Shown piece by piece: positions 33,697 to 41,930 of a DNA stretch of 64,000 bases. The DNA is from Corynebacterium sp. CNJ-954. GTDB taxonomy: Bacteria > Actinomycetota > Actinomycetes > Mycobacteriales > Mycobacteriaceae. Position 1 is the first letter of the stretch; every line of letters begins with the position of its first letter. The stretch covers positions 186,001 to 250,000 of the forward strand of contig NZ_MKKI01000011.1 in the NCBI RefSeq assembly GCF_001942345.1, given 5' to 3'. The notes beneath the pieces are model-generated. The model ran no database searches. It was not told where the DNA came from and saw only the letters and a list, made by a program, of their open reading frames with translations. The position numbers and the translations under genes were made by a program.

Positions 33697-35064
33697 CTAT
33701 CGGGTTAGGGAGCGGCGGACCCGCTCATCTCGTTCGGACTCCGCCGTGGCGACAGTGTCGGAGTCGGTGCGGGCATGTCCGTCCTCCCCGCGGTGCACGG
33801 TTCCCGACGGGATCTGTGCCATGCGGGCTTCGGCGTCCTCGCGGTCGTTGACCCACGCGGCAGCCCAACGCTTGCGGGCGGCGGCGCCGATTTTGTTGTC
33901 CCGGAACGCGTTCTCGGCGAAGGCCTTGGCCTTGTCCTCGCGGTCGCGCTCCATGGCCTTCCAGCCGTAGGCTGCGGCCTCCTCCAACTCAGCGAGCCGG
34001 GAGGAGTCGATCACGGAGGTGAGCGTGTCTGCCCCCGGGACGACCGGGTCTCCGGTGCCGGTTCCGGGCTCGTCGCCTTCGCCGGCGGCGGCCTTGACGG
34101 TGATCGCCGCGGTGAGGGTGACGGCCTCGGTGCCAGTGGCGGTGACGGTGACTTCGACCTCGTCGTCAGGCTCCGCACCGGAGGGGGCGGTGACGTTGAG
34201 GACGCCGGTGGCTTCGTCAACCTCGGCGGTCCAGCCGTCCGGGGTGGTGTCGATGGCGAAGGTCAGCCCCGAGGGGACTTCACCAACCGGGGTGATCGTC
34301 GCGGAGCCGGTCGGCACGACGGTGCTGTCCTCCGGGTAGGTGACCTCCACCGTCGAGGTCACCTGCAGCTCTTCGGCGAAGAAGCGGGCGAGCGCTGACT
34401 TGACCTTGGTTTCGGGCTGGCCCAGGTCGCGGGCCAGATCAGTAAGAGCGGACATGCCGCCCTCCTTCCTTTTGCGCCCCGTGGGGCGGTGGGTTTTTGG
34501 CGCCGGGGCGTCCCGGCGACCTGAGTAGCGGAAATTCGCCATGATCCCGGCGCGAGGCATGACCGCGGCGGCGACGGCTCGGGCATCCTCGACGGCATCG
34601 ACCAGTCCGGCGTCGAGGGCTTCGGCGGCGGTGTACCAGGTCTCGGCGCGCATGATGTCGCGCCACTCGTCGGGGGTGCCGCCGGCCTTGGCGGAGTAGA
34701 TCTCCGACATGGTGGTCGAGATGCGGTTGAGGTCGGCGAGGACCTTCTCCATCGCTGCGGCGTTGCCGTCGGCGTAGGTCCACGCATCGTGGATCATCAG
34801 CTCTGCCGAGGGGCGGATGATGACCCGGTCCGCACCGCCGATGGCGATGTAGGACGCGGCGGAGGCTGCGAGTCCTTCGATGATGACGGTGACGGTGCCC
34901 GGGTAGCCGCGCAGGGTGTTCATGATCGCGTGGCCGTCGTGGACGTCGCCGCCAGGACTGTTGACCCGGACGGTGAGGTCACCCTCCATCTCGCCGAGGA
35001 TGCGGGCGACTTCGGTGGGGTTGACCTCCCAACCGATTTCGCCGTAGATCAGCAGCTCATTCAC
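33697..35064 (-). CDS. ClpP-like prohead protease fused to Rib/Ig-like domain and scaffold-like tail
   Basis: 455 residues from GTG 35,064. Residues 1-190 are ClpP-like: VNSPGGDVHDGHAI, Ser in IIEGLAASAASYIAIGG, His in AELMIHDAWTY and YTAAEALDAGLVD. Residues about 235-325 form an unexpected beta domain (VEVTYPEDSTVVPTGSATITPVGEVPSG) like bacterial Rib/alpha or Ig-like repeats. The C-terminal 110 residues are helical and charged (AFAENAFRDNKIGAAARKRWAAAWVNDRE), likely scaffold. Overlaps the portal 3' end by 8 bp. Confidence 0.85.
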   Translation of the reverse strand: MNELLIYGEIGWEVNPTEVARILGEMEGDLTVRVNSPGGDVHDGHAIMNTLRGYPGTVTVIIEGLAASAASYIAIGGADRVIIRPSAELMIHDAWTYADGNAAAMEKVLADLNRISTTMSEIYSAKAGGTPDEWRDIMRAETWYTAAEALDAGLVDAVEDARAVAAAVMPRAGIMANFRYSGRRDAPAPKTHRPTGRKRKEGGMSALTDLARDLGQPETKVKSALARFFAEELQVTSTVEVTYPEDSTVVPTGSATITPVGEVPSGLTFAIDTTPDGWTAEVDEATGVLNVTAPSGAEPDDEVEVTVTATGTEAVTLTAAITVKAAAGEGDEPGTGTGDPVVPGADTLTSVIDSSRLAELEEAAAYGWKAMERDREDKAKAFAENAFRDNKIGAAARKRWAAAWVNDREDAEARMAQIPSGTVHRGEDGHARTDSDTVATAESERDERVRRSLTR

Positions 35065-36472
35065 GGTGCACCTCCTGTGTGGGTGGTGGGGCCCCTGGCG
35101 GAAGCCCATCGGGTGGGACTCCCGCCGGGGCGATGGGGTTCAGCCCCACGGCGGCGAGGGCCTGCTCTGTCGTGAATCCCTTCTCGACAAGCACGGCCAT
35201 CGCGTCGACGAGCGTCTTCAATTCCGCGGGGTCGGGCTTGCCAAGATTCGGGTTGTCCTTCTTCGCCTGGCTCAGGGGCTTCTTCGGTGGCAGGCCGTAG
35301 CGTCGGCGCCACTCGGCTTCGAGGTCCGCATCAGGGATGAACAGCCCGGCGTTGATCAACGCGGCCATCGCTTCAGCGGTGAGTTCCTTCTTCGAACCGA
35401 TCGGGTCGAAGGTGATGCGCGGGTAGGGCCCGTGATCACGGTCGAATCCGAGGTTCACCATCCGTTCGACGAGGAACTGGTTCGCGGTGTCTGCGATGTC
35501 CTCGGCGATGGTCTGCAGCGAGTCGGTGAACGTCTGTGCCTGCACGTCGGCCAGGGCGTAGGAGCCTCCGCCGCCGTCCAGGTTCAGGAAGTGCGCGAGG
35601 ACGGATCGGGCGATCTGCGAATCGTGGTAGTCGATCGCGGTGCGCGGATTGACGATCTGACCGGAGACTCCCATCAGTTCAGCCTTTGCGCCGTTCTTCA
35701 ATGAGAGCCCGGCGGTCTTGCCCGAGCGGATGCTGGCGGCGAGCTTGGCGTTCTCGTCAACCTCGTGGGGGTCCTCTGCGCTTGAGGCGGTGATGGTGGG
35801 TATGCCCATGCCGTTGCGGTCGAGAACGTTCGCCTCAAGCCGCATGAACGTGTCCTTGAGGACCCAGTGCTTGTACGCAGCCCGCAGCACGCTGGATCCA
35901 GTCCAGGAGGTGTCCTCCGGATCGTGAACATACGCCAGCAGGTTGGACACCGGCAGGACGATCGGTCGACCATTGTTCTTGCGACCGGCCGGAGCAGACT
36001 GCTCTATGGACTCCAACCCACCGTCGTCCGCGACGTTGATCTTCGTGATCGTCTCCGGCGGTCGGTAGGCGATCTTGTGCAACCGATCGCGGCCCGTGGT
36101 CTCATCGGTCTTGTACACGGCCTCAAAGAAGGCGTGTCCGAAGTCGAGCTGCTTGAGCACCCAGTGCAGGTGCTTGCTCCACGAGGCATGGCCACCGGTA
36201 CGCTCGGAGGGGTCGAACGCGTCGTCGCCAATGATCGGTAGACGTAGATCCTCGGCGACCTGACGCACGATCTCCTCATCCGCTCCGTGAGGATCCAGGC
36301 GCCAAGTGGTGCGCTGGATGGGCAGCTTCACAGCCTTGAGCACAGATCGGACCTGGGAATCCTCGCGGCCCATCCGGGAGTACGGGCGCAGTGAGAACGG
36401 GTAGCGCAGTTCCCAGTTGGATTCGGCGACGACAGATGTTTCGTCGTAGACGGCGTGTCCCTGTTCGGTCAC
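35057..36472 (-). CDS. Portal protein (DUF935-like)
   Basis: 471 residues; GTG start after AAGGAGG. WELRYPFSLRPYSRMGREDSQVRSVLKAVKLPIQRTTWRLDPHG and HWVLKQLDFGHAFFEAVYK are typical of the DUF935-like portals of actinophages. A Pro-rich C-terminus ends in APPPTQEVH. It forms the dodecameric DNA gate of the head. Just downstream of the terminase. Confidence 0.9.
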   Translation of the reverse strand: MTEQGHAVYDETSVVAESNWELRYPFSLRPYSRMGREDSQVRSVLKAVKLPIQRTTWRLDPHGADEEIVRQVAEDLRLPIIGDDAFDPSERTGGHASWSKHLHWVLKQLDFGHAFFEAVYKTDETTGRDRLHKIAYRPPETITKINVADDGGLESIEQSAPAGRKNNGRPIVLPVSNLLAYVHDPEDTSWTGSSVLRAAYKHWVLKDTFMRLEANVLDRNGMGIPTITASSAEDPHEVDENAKLAASIRSGKTAGLSLKNGAKAELMGVSGQIVNPRTAIDYHDSQIARSVLAHFLNLDGGGGSYALADVQAQTFTDSLQTIAEDIADTANQFLVERMVNLGFDRDHGPYPRITFDPIGSKKELTAEAMAALINAGLFIPDADLEAEWRRRYGLPPKKPLSQAKKDNPNLGKPDPAELKTLVDAMAVLVEKGFTTEQALAAVGLNPIAPAGVPPDGLPPGAPPPTQEVHRE

Positions 36473-36489
36473 AGGCGTGCACCTCCTTT

Positions 36490-38037
36490 TCAGAACCGGA
36501 TGGCGGAGACCGGGCTATCGTCGGCATCGATGCCGACTGAGGTCTTCGCGCCGCGGGGTTTCTTCGGCAGCGGGGCGAACTGCTGGACGCCCCACATCGC
36601 CATGCCCACCGAGGTCAATCCACTGACCTCGCCGGAGTAGCGTTCCCACATCACGCCGCCCTCCTTGCCCTCGCGCAGGGTGACGACGTTGATCTCATCG
36701 CGCAGCTTCGCGTCCTCGCTGAGGGTGTACTGGCGATCGTCGATGCCCTGCAGGAACGCCGAGCAGGATCCGGACACCTGGTTCCACTTCATCTGTGTGA
36801 TTTCCAGGCCTGCCCGCTCGAGCGGGTCAATGAACACGGCAGCGGCGGACTTGGGGTCAATCAGCACAGCTTGCGTCGTCTCCCCCACAGCAGAGAGCAC
36901 AGCAGCGACGACAGCGGGCTCACTCATGTCTCCGCGCCAACCGACAATGCCGTGCACCCCATCCTTGGTCCTACCGCCGGCAGAGACGGACACAGCGGTG
37001 CGATCAGGTGCAGCATCGATGGCCAAGACGGTGTAGCCCATCGTGACCGGCCCGGAGGTCATGACCTTGTTGACCGCGTCATCGGAGATAACAGGCTGAT
37101 GCTCGTCTACGTCCGTCTCATCGAACCACGACGCCCACCCCAGTGCTTCAACACCGAAGTTCCGGCGTCCCAGCTCAGTGTTCATGCGGCGCATGATCTT
37201 GTGCATCTTCTTGGCATTCGCAATCACCCCGTAGGACGGGTTCGCCGTGCGGTGGGTGATCTCCGCCTGCGGATCCATATCCTCCGGAGCGGCGTACTCC
37301 GCGAGGTACAACGGATCCTCCGCCTCCCACTCATTGAGCGCCTGAGCACGCATCGAGGACAACACCTGCCCGTTCTTGTGCTGCGGGAAATCCTGATGCA
37401 CCGCAGACGACATGAAGAACACCTGCGGATCCTCAGCAGCCTGCGACAAGAACGTCAACGCCGCCATCTCAGACTCACTGAGGTTGTAGGACTCGTCATA
37501 GATCAACAAGTCCACCTTCGTCAGGCCACGCCCCGCATCCTGCGAACGAGTCGTGAACACGACCTTGCCCCCGTTGGAAAGCACGATCGTTCCCCGCCCC
37601 TGCGAACACGTGTGAGCAGTATGCAACTTCATCAAGAACCGACGCCCCTTGACGATCTTCCACGTCTGCTCCCACTGCTCCTTCGCCGTCTCCCACTGCT
37701 GCGCGGTGAACAACACGTTCTGGCCCAACACGAAAATCCGGTAGATCACGATGAGAGCCACGATCAACGACTTCCCGTTCTGCCGGGGGCAGATCAAGAT
37801 CGCATCAGAGTGCACCCACCGGCCATCAGGGCCCGTTGCGTTGATCGCGTTGATCTCGTTCTCCTGCCACGGCATCGGCTCAACACCAGAGCGGCGGGCG
37901 AGTTCGATGTTCTTGCGACCGTGCTCGTGCTCGCCGGGGGCTTCACGCAGATTCAGAGGCGTCTGCTTACCCGTGAGCGCCGGGAAGGCCTCACAGGTCG
38001 GAAAGTCCTCCCTCTTCGTCAGCGTCGCCGTCGTCAT
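36490..38037 (-). CDS. terL: Terminase large subunit
   Basis: 515 residues from ATG 38,037, which overlaps the small subunit. ATPase part: adenine motif PMPWQENEINA, Walker A CPRQNGKS, Walker B LLIYDES with the catalytic Glu, and motif III FFMSSAVHQDF. Nuclease part begins near VLAIDAAPDRTAVSV with the metal Asp and continues VLIDPKSAA. It packages DNA into proheads. Followed by the portal gene. Confidence 0.95.
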   Translation of the reverse strand: MTTATLTKREDFPTCEAFPALTGKQTPLNLREAPGEHEHGRKNIELARRSGVEPMPWQENEINAINATGPDGRWVHSDAILICPRQNGKSLIVALIVIYRIFVLGQNVLFTAQQWETAKEQWEQTWKIVKGRRFLMKLHTAHTCSQGRGTIVLSNGGKVVFTTRSQDAGRGLTKVDLLIYDESYNLSESEMAALTFLSQAAEDPQVFFMSSAVHQDFPQHKNGQVLSSMRAQALNEWEAEDPLYLAEYAAPEDMDPQAEITHRTANPSYGVIANAKKMHKIMRRMNTELGRRNFGVEALGWASWFDETDVDEHQPVISDDAVNKVMTSGPVTMGYTVLAIDAAPDRTAVSVSAGGRTKDGVHGIVGWRGDMSEPAVVAAVLSAVGETTQAVLIDPKSAAAVFIDPLERAGLEITQMKWNQVSGSCSAFLQGIDDRQYTLSEDAKLRDEINVVTLREGKEGGVMWERYSGEVSGLTSVGMAMWGVQQFAPLPKKPRGAKTSVGIDADDSPVSAIRF

Positions 38038-38353
38038 ACTCCGACCTCCTGCGGCTGATCTCTGCCATAAGCTGCTTGTAGACAACCTCGGTCTGCCGTT
38101 GCTCGCGTAAGACCCCGCCCACCTGGAGGACGAACTCGGTGTCACTGTCCATCACAGGGATGACACGCCCCCATTCCGTGTCATCACGCGACGACATACG
38201 GTGCAGGCGGTCCAAACGATCCTTAATCCGGCACAATTCGATGACGAGGGACTGCACATCGGCAGGGTCACGGTCATCTTGGAGACCGGCGAAGAGCTCA
38301 CGGCCGCCCTGCTCGAAAGTCTCGAGGTCGAAAAGCGACTCCAAATCGTCCAC
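37991..38353 (-). CDS. terS: Terminase small subunit-like protein
   Basis: 120 residues, helical: LVIELCRIKDRLDRLHRMSS and FVLQVGGVLREQRQTEVVYKQLMAEISRRRS. GTG start 8 nt after GGAGG. Its 3' end overlaps terL by 47 bp. Small size and place upstream of terL fit the DNA-recognition subunit; the sequence itself is not diagnostic. Confidence 0.7.
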   Translation of the reverse strand: MDDLESLFDLETFEQGGRELFAGLQDDRDPADVQSLVIELCRIKDRLDRLHRMSSRDDTEWGRVIPVMDSDTEFVLQVGGVLREQRQTEVVYKQLMAEISRRRSEYDDGDADEEGGLSDL

Positions 38354-38450
38354 TTTTTGGCCTCCTGTTCCCGCAGGTCAGCGAAACTTTTCCGGTCCGT
38401 GTAAAAAATGTTCCTGACTGCACCAAGCGGCGGGGTCAGGAAGGGCACCC

Positions 38451-38509
38451 GCCGAACATTTCGGCAGGGTACCCTTACTTAAGCTTTCCTTAGTCAGTTG
38501 AGACTGACT
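38451..38509. other. Candidate cos/packaging region: two inverted repeats between HNH and terS
   Basis: The 140-bp gap between the HNH and terS genes holds GCCGAA-CAT-TTCGGC (38,451-38,465) and AGTCAGT-TGAG-ACTGACT (38,492-38,509). Phages with an HNH next to terminase often cut cos sites just here. The symmetry is visible; the function is inferred. Confidence 0.3.
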
Positions 38510-38886
38510 GCACCCCAGTCGAACCCGCTGGTCACCGGGACGTCCGGGGGGCGGGTAGGCCCGGGCCACCGGGGGTCGTCGGTGCCGTCGAGCAGTTGAA
38601 TAGGGCGCGGGGTGAAGGCGTCCGCGGTGTCGAGCGCAGGACGTCGGTCGTCGTTGTCGCCTTCGTGGCGTTGCCGGTTGCACCGTGAGTGCATCAACCG
38701 GTCAGCCTTTGATCCGCCGTGGTGGCGACTGTGTCCGTGGTCGGCGTCCAGGCGCATGGTCTTGTCCATGGGTCGGCCGCACCACCAGCACTGCTCCCCC
38801 GGTCGTAGGCGCCGGAGGAGTCGCTCGCGGTTCTGCTGGTGTTTCCACCCGAGGCCTCGGGAGGTCGTCGAGCCCTTGCTCGGCAT
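38494..38886 (-). CDS. HNH endonuclease beside terminase
   Basis: 130 residues from ATG 38,886 (GGAGGCGAG upstream). The zinc/HNH core reads CWWCGRPMDKTMRLDADHGHSRHHGGSKADRLMHSRCNRQR, with paired CxxC motifs and the central D-H-H. HNH proteins adjacent to terminases assist DNA cleavage for packaging in HK97-like phages. The N-terminal Lys/Arg/Ser region probably contacts DNA. Confidence 0.85.
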   Translation of the reverse strand: MPSKGSTTSRGLGWKHQQNRERLLRRLRPGEQCWWCGRPMDKTMRLDADHGHSRHHGGSKADRLMHSRCNRQRHEGDNDDRRPALDTADAFTPRPIQLLDGTDDPRWPGPTRPPDVPVTSGFDWGAVSLN

Positions 38887-38901
38887 GAGCACTCGCCTCC
38901 A

Positions 38902-39138
38902 TCAGGTCAGTTGCCAGATGCGCTCTCCGAGGTCGGGTCGATGAGCGAATGCTTGTGCGATATCGATTGCCTGCTGATGATTGAGCCGGGCATCACCGAC
39001 GACGATCAGCCCATCGAACCACTGCCCTCGGGTTCGGTCGGTCGAGCGTGGGGTGATGACCGACGAATGTGGTAGGTCATGGGCGTCGGCCACCTTATGC
39101 CCATCGACGAGGTACGGAGCGAGGACCATGATCGTCAT
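38902..39138 (-). CDS. Hypothetical phage protein
   Basis: 78 residues (MTIMVLAPYLVDGHKVADAHDLPHSSVI...). A compact alpha/beta domain in which ARLNHQQAIDIAQAFAHRPDLGERIW forms a helix pair. Coupled with the next upstream gene by a 4-bp overlap. No known function. Confidence 0.6.
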   Translation of the reverse strand: MTIMVLAPYLVDGHKVADAHDLPHSSVITPRSTDRTRGQWFDGLIVVGDARLNHQQAIDIAQAFAHRPDLGERIWQLT

Positions 39139-39386
39139 GCTGCATCCCGGAGGTAGACCTCGAGCGGTGGCGGAGGCACACCATCGACAGTCGCCCGGAG
39201 TTGCAGGGTCGCGGTGGTCCCATCAGGACTCATCACCGGCTCGCCGCAGATACACACACAGGCCGTTGTCACAGTTCGCCCACGTCGCAGAGCGCGACCG
39301 CGGAGACGCCGGGCATGCCGCATGCTGCGAACGAGGCGAGTATAGCCATCATCGCGATGGACGAGAATCGCGTATCCGAGTGTCAT
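39135..39386 (-). CDS. Hypothetical phage protein, basic
   Basis: 83 residues; Arg-rich first half (HARRLRGRALRRGRTVTTACVCICGEP), beta-rich end. Strong GGAGGA 5 nt before the ATG. A CxCxC run may bind metal. Function unknown. Confidence 0.6.
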   Translation of the reverse strand: MTLGYAILVHRDDGYTRLVRSMRHARRLRGRALRRGRTVTTACVCICGEPVMSPDGTTATLQLRATVDGVPPPPLEVYLRDAA

Positions 39387-39414
39387 GCTGTCCTCCTGGC
39401 GTGGGGCATGAGTA

Positions 39415-39446
39415 AGCCCCTCTCACCCGGAGTGGGTGGAGGGGCT
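39415..39446 (-). terminator. Terminator after the SRAP gene
   Basis: AGCCCCTC...GAGGGGCT hairpin located 15-46 bp after the SRAP stop on the minus strand. It separates the SRAP gene from the late operon. Confidence 0.7.
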
Positions 39447-39460
39447 GCTGAGGTCCGTGG

Positions 39461-40093
39461 TTAGAACAGCGCGTCGGGTGAGCCAGGCTGCACGATGTGC
39501 ACGCTGCGGCTCAGTTCCTCGGATGCGGAGATTGCTTCGGCGAGGAGGTCCCCGTCGCCGGGGATGGTTGGATCAAGCCAGTCGTCGTGGAGATCGCGGG
39601 GCAGGATCAGCGGCATGCGAGGGTGGACGGTGGCGGCTTCGTTCACGGCGTCGCGGGTGACGAGAGCGTAAGTCAACATGTCGCCGTCATCGGTCTGGGC
39701 GGTGGTGGTAATCGACGCGATGCCGAACGTCTCCCCCTCGGGGAGGACGAAACGCTTGCCTTTCTCGATGTACCAGTTCGCCGGAGCGAGGGCCCGGTGC
39801 TCCCGGAACGGCCCCTTCCACACTCGGGAGCTGAGCAACTTGTCGTCCCTCGCGTTGAAGGCAGAGAACTTGGCGGGCTGGTTGCCGAGGTGAATCCACC
39901 ACCATGCGAGATCGAGTTCGCGACGACCCTTCTCGTCGGCCGTGATCAATGGGTTCAGGTTGCGCGCCTTCTTGCCGGTGATCTTGGCTGTGCCGCCGCG
40001 CTCCTCCATCCACTGTTCGAGCATCAGGCGGTTCTCCCGCTCGTCCATCGGCGGGAGATCGAAGAAAGGCTGGAGACCGTAGGTCGCGCACAT
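39461..40093 (-). CDS. SRAP-domain protein (YedK/HMCES-like)
   Basis: 210 residues. The start is placed at ATG 40,093 because the catalytic Cys must be residue 2 (MCATYGL), as in SRAP proteins that cross-link to abasic sites in single-stranded DNA. FREHRALAPANWYIEKGK (the family Pro-Ala-Asn-Trp-Tyr-Glu motif), NEAATVHPRMPLILP (the His-Arg-Met-Pro motif) and YALVTRDAVNE are all present. The frame is open far upstream through the tRNA, which is not used. It would protect damaged DNA during phage or host replication. Confidence 0.9.
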   Translation of the reverse strand: MCATYGLQPFFDLPPMDERENRLMLEQWMEERGGTAKITGKKARNLNPLITADEKGRRELDLAWWWIHLGNQPAKFSAFNARDDKLLSSRVWKGPFREHRALAPANWYIEKGKRFVLPEGETFGIASITTTAQTDDGDMLTYALVTRDAVNEAATVHPRMPLILPRDLHDDWLDPTIPGDGDLLAEAISASEELSRSVHIVQPGSPDALF

Positions 40094-40122
40094 GATCCCA
40101 GGATAGGCCGATCTGGCCTGCG

Positions 40123-40193
40123 CTGCTCCGCAAGGATTCGAACCTCGGTTACCTGAACCAGAACCAGGCGTCCTGCCGCTAGACGACGGAGCA
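40123..40193 (-). tRNA. tRNA-Gln (CUG anticodon)
   Basis: 71 nt fold as a full cloverleaf: acceptor TGCTCCG/CGGAGCA, D-arm GTCTAGCGGCAGGAC, anticodon arm CCTGG-TTCTGGT-TCAGG with CTG anticodon, T-arm with GGTTCGAATCC, discriminator G. It ends 30 bp before the SRAP start codon. The prophage tRNA would read CAG codons. Confidence 0.9.
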
Positions 40194-40362
40194 ATGATTG
40201 CCGGAGCTTCCCCCACACCGTGCTGTGGTTTCCGCTTACCGGCTACGGCTATCCCCGCCGTGGGCAGAACCTGGACTAGGCGCGTCACTGAGAGGCAGAC
40301 CAGGGTGGACTCCTAGGTACGGTGCACTCGCACTCTTCCAACATGGGTGGCTAGGCTCCCTG

Positions 40363-40430
40363 TGCGCTGCGCGGGACTCGATCCCACATCTCCCCCTAGG
40401 AGGGCGTTTTGCCGATTAAACTAGCAGCTC
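40363..40430 (-). tRNA. tRNA-like element with shortened anticodon arm (pseudo-tRNA or atypical)
   Basis: 68 nt: acceptor GAGCTGC/GCAGCGC (one A-G mismatch), TA at 8-9, D-stem GTTT/AAAC, T-arm GTGGG-ATCGAGT-CCCGC. The part between the D-stem and the T-stem is only 18 nt, about 4-5 short of normal. A loop CTCCTAG would give a CCU (Arg) anticodon with only 2-3 stem pairs. It could be a decayed tRNA or carry a missing-base error. Confidence 0.5.
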
Positions 40431-40489
40431 TGCCCCGCGTCCGGGGCGGTGCTGACCGTCGGCCTACGTTGGGCTTCGTGACGGTCAGT

Positions 40490-40690
40490 CGTGATCGGCC
40501 GGGACTTGAACCCGTGCGCCGCAGCTGTGCGTGTGACGAGGACGCGTGAAGGAGCCGGGTAGGCGTGCTGCGGGTGCCACCGGCTGGCACCGACCGTGGG
40601 GCGTGTGCCTTGCACCGGGCGGCGGAGCCATTGGCTCAACGCGTCGCCCGGCGCCCACAACACCACTCGAGGATCACCACAATCCCCTAG
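40490..40690 (-). other. Structured non-coding stretch with T-arm-like motif
   Basis: On the minus strand: a strong nested hairpin (CCGGGCG / CGCCCGG enclosing GAGCC-AAT-GGCTC), then GGTGCC-N7-GGCACC, then ACGGGTTCAAGTCCCGG, which is a convincing tRNA T-arm, but no acceptor or D-arm pairs with it. No frame looks like a real protein. Possibly remnants of a tRNA cluster. Confidence 0.4.
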
Positions 40691-40701
40691 CGCATGAGTA
40701 A

Positions 40702-40740
40702 ACCCCCGGCGATCGGCCTGTGCGGCCGACCATCGGGGGT
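40702..40740 (-). terminator. Terminator after the gene at 40785
   Basis: Long hairpin ACCCCCGG...GATCGGCC / GGCCGA...ATCGGGGGT, 17 nt per arm, on the minus strand followed by TTTACTC. It lies 45-83 bp after the stop of the 212-residue gene. Confidence 0.8.
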
Positions 40741-40784
40741 CACTATGCACTACATCGATCATAACTCATGAACGGCGAATTCGT

Positions 40785-41423
40785 CTAGGCAGTTCGCTGG
40801 TCCTGGTACTCGGCGGCGACGGCCTGCGCTTCGACGAGGCTGTAGACGGTCTCCCCGTCCTCGAGGTAGCCCGTCAGCCGGCCACTAATCTCCCAGTAGG
40901 ACACCTGCTTGCGGTCGACGGTGAACCCCATCTGTCGGAGCAGAGTAGCTGTGCGGGAGGCGGTGGCGAAGTGGTCGCGCTCCCCCACTGGCTTCTGCGC
41001 GAGTGGTGCTGGGTCGGTGGGGTGCAGCATGTGCTGCAGCTCGGATTCTTTCTCCTGCAGCCACTGCGGTAGGTCCCATTCCTTGGTGAGGATGAGGGGT
41101 CGGTGTCGTGGGTGGTTGAGCCACTGGGCCCAGGCGACGCTGTCGGTGCCTCGGGTGGGGTCCATGCGTGGTGTGGGCCAGCAGTCTGCTGGGTAGTTGG
41201 AGTGTAGTTCCTCGGCGGGTTCGGACAGTTCGAAGTGCAGCTCGGCCTCCCAGTTCAGCAGGTCCGCGCTGCACGGTAGCTTCGGCTTTCCGCCCTTGGG
41301 TGCTTTGCCGCCGTTGCCGGATCCGGACGGGGCGTTGAGGCTGGAGCCGTGGCGGTCGTCGCGCATAGCCTTGAGGTGGTTGGTGAGGTCGGTGAGGATG
41401 CGGTGCAGTTCCTCGTCAGTCAT
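40785..41423 (-). CDS. Hypothetical phage protein (DUF7341-like)
   Basis: 212 residues, start after AGGAG. Middle part WAQWLNHPRHRPLILTKEWDLPQWLQEKESEL and the C-terminal DRKQVSYWEISGRLTGYLEDGETVYSLVEAQAVA look like the actinophage family that ends in a helix-turn-helix/excisionase-like fold. It stands alone between terminators. Role unknown. Confidence 0.65.
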   Translation of the reverse strand: MTDEELHRILTDLTNHLKAMRDDRHGSSLNAPSGSGNGGKAPKGGKPKLPCSADLLNWEAELHFELSEPAEELHSNYPADCWPTPRMDPTRGTDSVAWAQWLNHPRHRPLILTKEWDLPQWLQEKESELQHMLHPTDPAPLAQKPVGERDHFATASRTATLLRQMGFTVDRKQVSYWEISGRLTGYLEDGETVYSLVEAQAVAAEYQDQRTA

Positions 41424-41442
41424 TTGCGGCTCCTAATGAGAA

Positions 41443-41466
41443 GAACCCCGCTCGGTGGCGGGGTTC
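41443..41466. terminator. Hairpin terminator 1 after the GlsB-like gene
   Basis: Perfect stem GAACCCCG/CGGGGTTC with an 8-nt loop, between the stop of the GlsB-like gene and the start of the next phage gene. Confidence 0.7.
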
Positions 41467-41523
41467 GGGGTGATGAGGTTGTTGTCTGTCGCGGTCGTCG
41501 AGGAGTTGTCCTTACATGCAGAA

Positions 41524-41563
41524 ACCCCCGTCCCAGGCTGTAACTACTACCTGGCGCGGGGGT
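41524..41563 (-). terminator. Hairpin terminator 2 after the GlsB-like gene
   Basis: ACCCCCG...CCAGG / CCTGG...CGGGGGT, on the minus strand followed by TTTCTG. Doubled terminators bracket the cargo genes from the late operon side. Confidence 0.7.
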
Positions 41564-41594
41564 GTGCGCGGGGGTCGTGATGCCCCTTGTCTAG

Positions 41595-41894
41595 CTACTT
41601 TCGTCGGGTCACGAGCCCGACGATCCACAGCAGGATCACCGCACCGATGAGGCAGGTGATGAAGCTGAAGATGATGCCGCCACCGGCAACATCCACGCCG
41701 AACAAGGTGAGCAGCCAGCCTCCGAGGAAGCCGCCGATCACGCCAACGACGATGTTGAGGATGATGCCCATCGAGGCATCAGTCTTCATGATCTTTGAAC
41801 CGATCCAGCCGGCGAGGCCGCCGACGATGATCCAGCCGATGAACCCCAGTGGTGGGGCGGACTCGGCAGCGAGGATTACAGTGTTCGAATCCAC
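41595..41894 (-). CDS. GlsB/YeaQ/YmgE-family membrane protein
   Basis: 99 residues, GTG start. Three hydrophobic segments with Gly-rich GFIGWIIVGGLAGWIGSKIMKT, GIILNIVVGVIGGFLGGWLLTLFG and GGGIIFSFITCLIGAVILLWIVGLV, the signature of the transglycosylase-associated (GlsB/YmgE) small stress proteins. First of a three-gene stress set with LapA-like and CsbD genes, more typical of chromosomes than phages. Confidence 0.88.
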   Translation of the reverse strand: MDSNTVILAAESAPPLGFIGWIIVGGLAGWIGSKIMKTDASMGIILNIVVGVIGGFLGGWLLTLFGVDVAGGGIIFSFITCLIGAVILLWIVGLVTRRK

Positions 41895-41930
41895 GTGACA
41901 CCCTTTCTTCGTGATGTCTATTTTGCCGTG

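Noticed and set aside
39461..40288. Longer SRAP protein of 275 residues
   Set aside because: The extension includes the tRNA-Gln and removes the obligatory Cys2; the ATG at 40,093 must be used.
40230..40340. Possible additional tRNA between tRNA-Gln and the tRNA-like element
   Set aside because: No acceptor or D/T arms pair; only a chance GGTTC motif.
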